Assembly (NCBI RefSeq): GCF_047501535.1 | Contig: NZ_JAZDRJ010000013.1 | Coordinates: 1 to 64,000 of the forward strand | Source: Yanghanlia sp047501535 | Lineage (GTDB): Bacteria > Pseudomonadota > Gammaproteobacteria > Burkholderiales > Burkholderiaceae_B | Direction: 5' to 3' | Length of the DNA: 64,000 bases | Shown here: in pieces, positions 49,262 to 56,998 of the stretch | Numbering within the stretch: position 1 is the first letter of the stretch | Layout: every line of letters begins with the position of its first letter | The notes under the pieces: model-generated | Seen by the model: only the letters and a program-made list of their open reading frames with translations | Databases searched by the model: none | Told to the model about the DNA's origin: nothing | Program-made: the position numbers and the translations under genes

Positions 49262-50101
49262 TCAGGCGACAACGGGAAAAGCCGGCATCGCCCTTTTGTG
49301 CGCGGTACGGCGGAACGTAGAAAAAATAACTTCGTAGGCGGAATCCGAAACCACTTTCCCTTCGAGGAAGTCGTCGATTTCGTCGTAGCTCACGCCCAGG
49401 GCCAGTTCATCCGGTTGCAGGGGGCTCAGGCTTTCAAGGTCGGCTGTAGGCACTTTGTACACTTGCTCCGGCGGGGCGCCCATAAATTCGGCCAAACGAC
49501 GCACCCTGCGTTTGTTCAGGCCGGTAAGCGGCATGACATCTGCCGCACCGTCACCAAACTTGGTGAAAAAACCCATCAGCGCTTCCGCTGCATGGTCAGT
49601 TCCTACCACCAGCCCTTGCCGTGCGCCCGCCACCGCAAATTGAGCCACCATGCGCTGACGCGCCTTGATATTGCCGTGCACGAAATCCCTATGGCCGGCA
49701 TCACGGAATTCCAGCCCCGCAGCCAAACATTGCTCAAGTATCGAATCACTGGCGGGTTTGACATCGACCATCAGCGTTTCGTCGGGCTGAATCACTTGCA
49801 GGCTAAGCTGTGCATCCGATTCATCGGCCTGTTCGCCATACGGGAGGCGCATGGCGATGAATGCAGCTTCGTAGCCACGCGCGCGGCAAAGCGCCGCCGC
49901 CCGCTGCGCCAACAGCCCGCCAACCAGAGAATCCACCCCCCCACTTATGCCCAGCACCAGCGTGCGTAAACCGGCGGACTGCAGATGATTGGCCAGGAAT
50001 TCACTACGGCGCTCGATTTCAGAACCGGCATCGAAGGTAGGGCTCACATAAAGCTGTTCAATGATGTCGCGCTGCTGAGCGCGCTGTTCAGGGGTTGCCA
50101 C
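49262..50101 (-). CDS. nadE: Ammonia-dependent NAD synthetase NadE
   Basis: A 279-residue enzyme of the short, glutaminase-free type. The ATP pyrophosphatase loop is SGGVDS, and GTDHAAEALMGFFTKFGDGAADVMPLTGLNKRRVR covers the deamido-NAD and metal site. It makes NAD from deamido-NAD, ATP and ammonia. I chose GTG 50101 because AAGGAAAG lies five bases upstream; a TTG at 50125 is weaker. It starts 20 bases after the ilvD-like gene's stop on the same strand, so they probably share a transcript. Confidence 0.93.
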   Translation of the reverse strand: MATPEQRAQQRDIIEQLYVSPTFDAGSEIERRSEFLANHLQSAGLRTLVLGISGGVDSLVGGLLAQRAAALCRARGYEAAFIAMRLPYGEQADESDAQLSLQVIQPDETLMVDVKPASDSILEQCLAAGLEFRDAGHRDFVHGNIKARQRMVAQFAVAGARQGLVVGTDHAAEALMGFFTKFGDGAADVMPLTGLNKRRVRRLAEFMGAPPEQVYKVPTADLESLSPLQPDELALGVSYDEIDDFLEGKVVSDSAYEVIFSTFRRTAHKRAMPAFPVVA

Positions 50102-50121
50102 CTTACTTTCCTTGGAAAAAA

Positions 50122-51807
50122 TCAAAAACGGTCGAGAACTGCGCCTGTGCTGGCATTGGAGACATTAAAGGCAAACTTTGCCTGTACGCCCCGCGTATAG
50201 CGTGGGGGCGGCGCAGACCATGCGGCCCGCCGCTGGGCGAGCTCATTATCCTCTACATGCAATTCTAGGGCCTGGCGGTGGGCGTCAATAGTGATGCGGT
50301 CACCTTCTTGCACCAAGGCGATGCAACCGCCTTCCGCCGCTTCAGGGGCGACATGACCCACCACCATGCCCCAAGTGCCGCCGGAGAACCGGCCATCAGT
50401 AATCAGCCCCACGGAATCGCCCAGCCCGGCACCGATGAGTGCGCTGGTAGGCGCCAGCATTTCCGGCATGCCGGGCCCGCCGCGCGGGCCCAGATAACGC
50501 AACACCAAGATATCTCCAGCCTGGATACGCCCGTCGAGTATGGCTTTCAAGGCGGACTGCTCGTCATCAAACACCCGTGCAGGGCCGGACATAACAGGGT
50601 TTTTCAGGCCGGTGATTTTGGCCACAGAGCCTTCAGGCGCCAGATTACCCTTCAAAATCGCCAGATGCCCTTCTGCATACAAGGCGCGACTCAGTGGGCG
50701 AATGACGTCTTGCCCCTGCGGCGGCGTTGCAGGTATGTCGCGCAGGGTTTCGGCAATCGTGCGCCCGGTGATAGTCATGCAGTCGCCATGCAGCAAACCA
50801 GCCGCCAGCAGCAGCTTCATAACTTGCGGTACACCACCAGCACGGTGAAAGTCGACAGTGAGGTAATGGCCACTGGGCTTAAGATCGCAGATAACGGGCA
50901 CTTTGCGCCTCACCCGTTCGAAGTCGTCGATGCTCCATTCAACATCCGCGGCGTGCGCAATCGCCAGGATGTGCAATACCGCATTCGTGGAACCGCCCAC
51001 TGCCATAACGACGGCCACGGCATTTTCAATGGCTTCGCGGGTAATGATGTCACGCGGTTTGAGATCGCGTTCAATGGCCTGCAACAACACGCGGGCGGAC
51101 TCCGCCGCAGACGCGGTTTTCTCGTCGTGGATATTGGCCATGCTGGATGAATACGGCAGACTCATGCCCATGGCTTCAAAGGCAGCGCTCATGGTGTTGG
51201 CCGAATACATGCCGCCACACGAGCCGGGGCCGGGAATCGCGTGGCGCTCGATATCTTTAAGCCCGCTATCGCTCAAGCGGCCCGCCGCATGTTCACCTAC
51301 GGCTTCGAACACACTGACGATGTTGAGATCGTTGCCGTTCAGGCGGCCCGGCATGATGGTGCCCCCATACACATAAATGGCCGGCACGTTGGCCCGCAAT
51401 ATGCCCATCATTCCGCCGGGCATGTTTTTATCGCAACCGCCTATGACTAACACGCCGTCCATCCACTGGCCCTGCACGCAAGTCTCGACGCAATCGGCAA
51501 TCACTTCACGCGACACCAACGAATACTTCATTCCTTCGGTGCCCATGGACATGCCATCGGAAATGGTTGGGGTGCCGAAAACCTGAGGGTTGCCACCCGC
51601 TTGCTGAATAGCTTGGACGGCCGCATCGGCCAACTTCTGCAAACCGCTGTTGCATGGCGTGATTGTGCTGTGACCGTTGGCGATGCCCACCATGGGCTTG
51701 GAGAAATCGGCCTCGGTGTAACCCAGACCGTAGTACATGGACCGGTTAGGGGCCCGTTCTGCGCCCTCCACGATATTTGCTGAACGCCTGCGCTTTGAAA
51801 TGCTCAT
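50122..51807 (-). CDS. ilvD: Dihydroxy-acid dehydratase, short form
   Basis: A 561-residue IlvD/Edd enzyme. The Fe-S cysteines are in GGCDKNMPGG, PGSCGGMYSANTMS and an N-terminal TPCNSG motif; LITDGRFSGGTWG closes the active site. This short form is usual for [2Fe-2S] dehydratases, which convert 2,3-dihydroxy-isovalerate and methylvalerate to 2-oxo acids for valine, leucine and isoleucine. A second, longer dehydratase is at 54944–56821. GGAG precedes the ATG. It heads a unit with nadE. Confidence 0.93.
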   Translation of the reverse strand: MSISKRRRSANIVEGAERAPNRSMYYGLGYTEADFSKPMVGIANGHSTITPCNSGLQKLADAAVQAIQQAGGNPQVFGTPTISDGMSMGTEGMKYSLVSREVIADCVETCVQGQWMDGVLVIGGCDKNMPGGMMGILRANVPAIYVYGGTIMPGRLNGNDLNIVSVFEAVGEHAAGRLSDSGLKDIERHAIPGPGSCGGMYSANTMSAAFEAMGMSLPYSSSMANIHDEKTASAAESARVLLQAIERDLKPRDIITREAIENAVAVVMAVGGSTNAVLHILAIAHAADVEWSIDDFERVRRKVPVICDLKPSGHYLTVDFHRAGGVPQVMKLLLAAGLLHGDCMTITGRTIAETLRDIPATPPQGQDVIRPLSRALYAEGHLAILKGNLAPEGSVAKITGLKNPVMSGPARVFDDEQSALKAILDGRIQAGDILVLRYLGPRGGPGMPEMLAPTSALIGAGLGDSVGLITDGRFSGGTWGMVVGHVAPEAAEGGCIALVQEGDRITIDAHRQALELHVEDNELAQRRAAWSAPPPRYTRGVQAKFAFNVSNASTGAVLDRF

Positions 51808-51920
51808 CGTGTCGTCTCCGCCTGAGTATTGCGGGCCGCAAACAGAGCGGCCTGCAAAGTGTTATTGGGCCTGTCTTGAATGAAATATTAAGGCACATCA
51901 AGGATTCTGGGTTCACAATC

Positions 51921-52394
51921 ATGGGAATATCGTTATCCCATCCGACCCTGCTCCCTATGTCCTACCCTCTACTTGTCATTCTGCATCTTTTTGCCGCAAT
52001 CATGTTTGTCGGCACCGTTTTTTTCGAAGTCATCATGCTCGAAAACGTTCGCAAACATGTTCCCAAGGAAGCCATGCGCAGCGTGGAAGGGGCAATCGGC
52101 ACCCGCGCCCGTGCCATCATGCCTTGGGTGTTGTTGCTGCTTTTTGGTGCGGGCTTCGGGCTGTCCTGGTTTCATCGCCAGGCACTGGCGGCTCCCATGG
52201 CATCCAGCTTCGGGCTGCTACTGTCTATAAAGATATTGCTGGCGTTAAGTGTGTTCGGCCATTTCCTGACAGCCATGGCATTGCATCGCATGGGGCGCCT
52301 GCGCTCACGTGCCTCACAGCGCATCCATATCAGCGTATTCATTCACGTGGTAGCCATCGTACTGCTTGCCAAACTGATGTTCTATGCAGGTTAG
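51921..52394 (+). CDS. CopD-like integral membrane protein
   Basis: A 157-residue (or 145-residue) protein with four membrane helices. His residues at helix ends (VILHLFAAIMFVG and HISVFIHVVAIVLLAKL) resemble the CopD family of putative copper or haem transporters. The start is uncertain: ATG 51921 and ATG 51957 (MSYPLLVILHLF) are both possible and neither has a clear ribosome-binding site. It diverges from the ilvD gene. The function is a family-level guess. Confidence 0.7.
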   Translation: MGISLSHPTLLPMSYPLLVILHLFAAIMFVGTVFFEVIMLENVRKHVPKEAMRSVEGAIGTRARAIMPWVLLLLFGAGFGLSWFHRQALAAPMASSFGLLLSIKILLALSVFGHFLTAMALHRMGRLRSRASQRIHISVFIHVVAIVLLAKLMFYAG

Positions 52395-52532
52395 TGTCCA
52401 TTTTGTCTAATACGCATACCGGCCGTTGCCCCCGCGCCTACCCCGCGATGTTGCGAAGTCATCCACGCTTATACAGGACGGCTAAATGCGTCATAATGAA
52501 CCACAATCCGCATCACCGTTTTGGGAGGCAGT

Positions 52533-53282
52533 ATGGCAGAAGCAAACCCTGTAGTCCTGATTACGGGCGCCAGCCGCGGTATTGGCGCAGCCACTGCGAT
52601 TCTTGCTGCACGCGACGGCTTCGATGTCGCCATCAGCTATGTACAGAATGAAGCCGCCGCGCAGCAAGTTGCGGACGCAGTACGCAGGCGCGGGCGCAAA
52701 GCAGCGGTCATCCAAGGCGATGTCGCCAGACCGGCAGACATCTATCGCATGTTTGTGCAGGCTGAAGAACAGCTGGGCGCCATCACCGCTTTGGTGAACA
52801 ACAGCGGCGTTACCGGCCCGATCGGCCCCTTTACCAACACCGACAACGCCACCATTGAACACGTGTTTCGCGTGAATGTCTTCGGCACCATGGAATGCTG
52901 CCGTCAGGCCGTGGAACGCTTCCAGAAAAACGGCATACCGGGCGTGATCGTGAATATTTCGTCGGTTGCCGCCCGCACCGGCAGCCCGCACGAATACATT
53001 CACTATGCTGCCAGCAAAGCAGCGGTGGAGACTTTCACCCTGGGTCTGGCGCGCGAAGTCGCAGAACACGGCATTCGGGTGTGTGCCGCATCACCCGGCT
53101 CCACCCTGACCGACATCCACGCCACGGCGGGCGAACCAGACCGGCCACAGCGCGTGGCTCCGCGCATCCCCATGGGCAGGCTGGCCCAGCCAGAAGAAAT
53201 CGCCGAAACCGTGGTGTGGCTGTTATCACCCGCTGCCTCCTACCTGACAGGCACCGTTGTGAATTGCGCGGGCGGGCTTTAA
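52533..53282 (+). CDS. Short-chain dehydrogenase/reductase, FabG-like
   Basis: A 249-residue classical SDR: TGASRGIG (11–18), NNSG (89–92), catalytic Ser143/Ser144, Tyr158 and Lys162 (YAASKAA), and a C-terminal GTVVNCAGGL. It uses NADP(H) or NAD(H) for a sugar, steroid or acyl substrate that I cannot name. GGGAGG precedes the ATG. The HD-GYP gene starts 14 bases after its stop, so they are probably one transcript. Confidence 0.9.
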   Translation: MAEANPVVLITGASRGIGAATAILAARDGFDVAISYVQNEAAAQQVADAVRRRGRKAAVIQGDVARPADIYRMFVQAEEQLGAITALVNNSGVTGPIGPFTNTDNATIEHVFRVNVFGTMECCRQAVERFQKNGIPGVIVNISSVAARTGSPHEYIHYAASKAAVETFTLGLAREVAEHGIRVCAASPGSTLTDIHATAGEPDRPQRVAPRIPMGRLAQPEEIAETVVWLLSPAASYLTGTVVNCAGGL

Positions 53283-53296
53283 GCGATTCCTCCACC

Positions 53297-54907
53297 ATGC
53301 CCCCGATCCCACCCGATCAAGCAACATTCCAGCGTCTGCTACAAATCGTGCTGGCGCTGTCCGGCGAACGCAATATCACCCGTTTGTACGAGCAGATTAT
53401 CGAGGCCGCGCAAGATCTCACCCATGCGGAAGGTGGGGCACTGTACATCGCGCAAGAGCATGAAGGCCGCCCAATCTTGCAGTTTGAAGTGGTACGCAAT
53501 GATGCCTTGGGCCTGAGGCTGGGCGGAACATCCGGCCAGCCGGTCGCACTCCCGGGCATCCCCTTGATTTTTCCCGATGGCCGCCCGAACTACGGCAACG
53601 TCTGCGCCTTCGTGTATCACCATGGCCACCCCCTCAATATCAAAGACTCCTATGCCATTGAGGGTTTCGACTTTTCCCGGGCACAGGCACTCGACGAACA
53701 ATCAGGCTACCATTCGCAATCTTTGCTGGTCCTGCCGCTCATCAACCATGCAGGCGACGTTATCGGCGTCTTGAAGTTGATCAACGCCAAGTCCGCCGAC
53801 ACTGGGGAAACCATACCGTTTGCGCCTTGGCTGGAGCCCATTGCCGCCGCGCTGGCTTCCAGCGCCGCCATCACGCTCGACAACCAGAAGCTGCTGCAAG
53901 CGCACCGCGACCTGCTGGACGCCTTTGTCAAAGCCATCGCGCAAGCCATTGATGCCAAGTCAACCCATACTTCCGGCCATTGCCAGCGCGTGCCCGTCCT
54001 CACGGAACTCCTGGCGCAAGCGGCCTGCCGCGCACAGGAAGGGCCACTGAAAGATTTCAATCTGGATGAAAACGACTGGTATGAATTGCATGTAGCCGCC
54101 TGGCTACATGACTGTGGCAAGCTGAGCACACCTGACTCACTGCTGGACAAGTCCACCAAGCTGCACGCCTTGTGTGACCGTATTGAATCCGTGAAAGTCC
54201 GTTTTGCGGCCCTGATCTCCCAGACTCGCCTGTGTTACGCAGACAACCCCGACCCTGCCGCACGGCAGGCCCTTGAGGCTCGCATTACCGAGCTGCGTGA
54301 AGATTGCGCTTTTCTGGAACGAGCCAATACGGGCAGCGAGTTCATGTGCCCCGACGATCAAGCGCGTGTGCGCCGCATTGCCGCCCTGACTTGGCAAGAC
54401 CACCTGGGGGTTGAACAGCCACTGCTCAGTGAAGAAGAGGCCGACATGCTGTGTATTTCTCGCGGCACCCTCAGTGGGGCCGAGCGTGAACGTATCAACG
54501 ACCACATCAATGTCACCATTCAGATGCTGGAAGGCTTGCCCTTCCCCAAACACCTGGCACGGGTGCCGGAATATGCAGGCGGCCATCACGAAAAAATTAA
54601 TGGCACCGGCTACCCGCGCGGGCTGCACAGGGAACAGATGTCGTGGCCTGCACGCATGATGGCAATTGCCGATGTGTTTGAAGCACTAACCGCCGGCGAC
54701 CGACCCTACAAGCCGCCCATGAAGCTGTCACAAGCGCTGTCGATTCTGAAGAATATGGCCACCAACGGCCACATTGACCCCGATCTTTACGATCTGTTCA
54801 TCGCCGAGCGCGTCTGGGACACTTACGCTCGAAGCCATTTGCTACCCGAACAAATGGATGTCATCGACTCCAACCCATACCGGTTACCGGCGCACGCCTT
54901 GCTCTGA
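53297..54907 (+). CDS. GAF–HD-GYP cyclic di-GMP phosphodiesterase
   Basis: A 536-residue cytoplasmic protein. An N-terminal GAF-like sensor (about 10–195) is followed by an HD-GYP domain (about 200–520) with the HD pair in AAWLHDCGKL, the extended HHEKINGTGYPRGL motif and ARMMAIADVFEALTAGDRPYK. It should hydrolyse cyclic di-GMP. The HD-GYP domain holds an insertion of about 130 residues between the HD and HHEK motifs, with an Asp/Glu/Arg-rich helical look. There is no ribosome-binding site at the ATG; translation probably depends on the upstream SDR. Confidence 0.9.
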   Translation: MPPIPPDQATFQRLLQIVLALSGERNITRLYEQIIEAAQDLTHAEGGALYIAQEHEGRPILQFEVVRNDALGLRLGGTSGQPVALPGIPLIFPDGRPNYGNVCAFVYHHGHPLNIKDSYAIEGFDFSRAQALDEQSGYHSQSLLVLPLINHAGDVIGVLKLINAKSADTGETIPFAPWLEPIAAALASSAAITLDNQKLLQAHRDLLDAFVKAIAQAIDAKSTHTSGHCQRVPVLTELLAQAACRAQEGPLKDFNLDENDWYELHVAAWLHDCGKLSTPDSLLDKSTKLHALCDRIESVKVRFAALISQTRLCYADNPDPAARQALEARITELREDCAFLERANTGSEFMCPDDQARVRRIAALTWQDHLGVEQPLLSEEEADMLCISRGTLSGAERERINDHINVTIQMLEGLPFPKHLARVPEYAGGHHEKINGTGYPRGLHREQMSWPARMMAIADVFEALTAGDRPYKPPMKLSQALSILKNMATNGHIDPDLYDLFIAERVWDTYARSHLLPEQMDVIDSNPYRLPAHALL

Positions 54908-54943
54908 AGAACACGGCGTGCGCGGTTTCAACTCCGCTATAGC

Positions 54944-56821
54944 TTAACGCTGGGTTGCCGGGCCACGCAGTTGAGAGAGGTCCCGCACGGCACCGCGGTC
55001 AGCAGAAGTCGCCAGCGCCGCGTAAGCCATTAAGGCCTGCGAGACCACACGTTCGCGATTTTCCGGCTTCCACGCCTTGTCGCCACGCGCTTCCATTTCG
55101 GCGCGACGTTCGGCCAGTTCGGTATCGGAGATCGCCAGGTGGATGCGACGATTGGGGATGTCGATCTCGATACGGTCGCCATCACGCACCAGCGCAATGT
55201 TGCCGCCTTCAGCGGCCTCTGGTGACGCATGGCCGATAACCAGACCGGAAGAACCACCCGAGAAGCGGCCATCAGTTAACAGTGCCGAAGAGGCCCCCAG
55301 GCCTTTGGACTTCAGGTAGGACGTGGGGTACAGCATTTCCTGCATGCCGGGGCCACCCTTGGGGCCTTCGTAGCGGATGATGACCACATCGCCCGCCTTC
55401 ACCACATCGCCCAGAATGCCGTCTACCGCATCTTCCTGGCTTTCAAACACGCGTGCCGTGCCGGTAAAGGTAAGAATGCTCTCGTCCACCCCCGCCGTCT
55501 TCACGATGCAGCCGTTCTCTGCCAAGTTGCCATACAGCACCGCCAGACCGCCGTCTTGTGAATAGGCGTGCTCCACCGAGCGAATGCAGCCATTCTGACG
55601 ATCCAAATCCAGTTCGGCATAGTAGGTGTTCTGGCTGAACGCCTCCTTGCTGCGCACGTTGCCGGGCGCCGTTTTGAAGAACTGCCGCACTTCCTCAGAC
55701 ACTTGAGGATTCATGACGTCCCAGGTTTCGATGGCCTTGCCCAGCGTGCCGCAAGCAATGTTGCCCACATCCAGGTGCAGCAGATCGGCGCGTGCCAGTT
55801 CGGCCAGAATCCCCAGAATACCGCCTGCGCGATGCACGTCTTCAATATGATATTTGTCTGTAGCGGGCGCCAGCTTGCTCAGGCAAGGAACCCGGCGCGA
55901 CAGGCGATCAATGTCCGACATGGTGAAATCGACCTCGGCCTCCTGAGCGGCAGCCAGCAGGTGCAACACAGTATTGGTCGAGCCGCCCATGGCGATATCC
56001 AGCGTCATAGCATTTTCAAATGCCTTGAAGGTGGCAATATTGCGAGGCAGAACCGAAGCGTCGTCCTGTTCGTAGTACTGGCGGCACAGTTCAACAATCT
56101 TCTTGCCCGCGTCTTCAAACAAGGTTTTACGGCGGGCGTGGGTGGCCAGCACCGTGCCATTACCCGGCAGGGCCAGGCCCAGCGCTTCCACCAGGCAGTT
56201 CATGGAGTTGGCCGTAAACATACCGGAACAGGAACCGCAGGTCGGGCAGGCATTACGCTCCGCTTCGGCAGCTTCTTCGTCCGTCACATTCGGGTCGGCC
56301 GCCTTGACCATGGCATCCACCAAGTCGAGCTTTTGCACCACCATGCGGGTGTTGGGGTCGACCACCTTGCCGGCCTCCATGGGGCCGCCCGAGACGAAGA
56401 CCACCGGGATATTCAGCCGCATGGCCGCCATCAGCATCCCCGGCGTGATTTTGTCGCAGTTGGAAATGCACACCATGGCATCGGCGCAGTGGCCGTTAAC
56501 CATGTATTCCACGGAATCGGCGATGAGTTCACGCGAAGGCAGCGAATACAGCATGCCGCCATGGCCCATGGCAATACCGTCATCAATGGCGATGGTATTG
56601 AATTCTTTTGCTACGCCGCCCGCTGCCTCGATCTGACGGGCCACTAGCTGGCCGAGATCTTTGAGGTGCACATGCCCTGGCACAAATTGAGTGAACGAGT
56701 TCACAACGGCGATAATAGGCTTTTCGAAATCTTCATCGTTCATGCCCGTAGCGCGCCACAGAGCGCGGGCGCCGGCCATATTGCGGCCATGCGTGGATGT
56801 GCGTGATCGGTATTGCGGCAT
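54944..56821 (-). CDS. ilvD: Dihydroxy-acid dehydratase, long form
   Basis: A 625-residue enzyme close to E. coli IlvD (616). Cluster cysteines are in NCDKITPGM and CPTCGSCSGMFTANSM; LLTDGRFSGGSSG is the conserved C-terminal box. This length is typical of the oxygen-sensitive [4Fe-4S] type. It makes branched-chain 2-oxo acids. I chose ATG 56821 (MPQYRSRTSTHGRNMAG), preceded by GAGAGA; the upstream extension does not resemble the family. It diverges from ppc with a Fur-like sequence between. Confidence 0.94.
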   Translation of the reverse strand: MPQYRSRTSTHGRNMAGARALWRATGMNDEDFEKPIIAVVNSFTQFVPGHVHLKDLGQLVARQIEAAGGVAKEFNTIAIDDGIAMGHGGMLYSLPSRELIADSVEYMVNGHCADAMVCISNCDKITPGMLMAAMRLNIPVVFVSGGPMEAGKVVDPNTRMVVQKLDLVDAMVKAADPNVTDEEAAEAERNACPTCGSCSGMFTANSMNCLVEALGLALPGNGTVLATHARRKTLFEDAGKKIVELCRQYYEQDDASVLPRNIATFKAFENAMTLDIAMGGSTNTVLHLLAAAQEAEVDFTMSDIDRLSRRVPCLSKLAPATDKYHIEDVHRAGGILGILAELARADLLHLDVGNIACGTLGKAIETWDVMNPQVSEEVRQFFKTAPGNVRSKEAFSQNTYYAELDLDRQNGCIRSVEHAYSQDGGLAVLYGNLAENGCIVKTAGVDESILTFTGTARVFESQEDAVDGILGDVVKAGDVVIIRYEGPKGGPGMQEMLYPTSYLKSKGLGASSALLTDGRFSGGSSGLVIGHASPEAAEGGNIALVRDGDRIEIDIPNRRIHLAISDTELAERRAEMEARGDKAWKPENRERVVSQALMAYAALATSADRGAVRDLSQLRGPATQR

Positions 56822-56906
56822 TTTTCTCTCTGTTAAGGATTCAAAAATCACGGATGCGTCAAACGTGAATCGCCCCCTCGGGAAATTCAAAGCGTCCTTT
56901 TGAGCC

Positions 56907-56925
56907 CACAATGATAATCTTCATC
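56907..56925 (-). promoter_or_regulatory. Possible Fur box between ilvD and ppc
   Basis: The 19-base stretch matches the classical Fur consensus (GATAATGATAATCATTATC) at 15 of 19 positions, including an unbroken AATGATAATC. It is 86 bases before the ilvD start. Whether Fur binds is inference. Confidence 0.35.
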
Positions 56926-56998
56926 AGCGAAGATTTCTTTCTCACCCCATCGCAACACAAGGTCATACCCTGTTATGACCCTAAAAAGAGGAGCAATA

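Noticed and set aside
50278..51150. 290-codon frame antisense to the short ilvD gene
   Set aside because: Shadow of a well-supported dehydratase gene; its translation is His/Arg-rich with no domain.
55568..56647. 359-codon frame antisense to the long ilvD gene
   Set aside because: It lies wholly within a strongly conserved gene on the other strand; long antisense frames are expected at this base composition.
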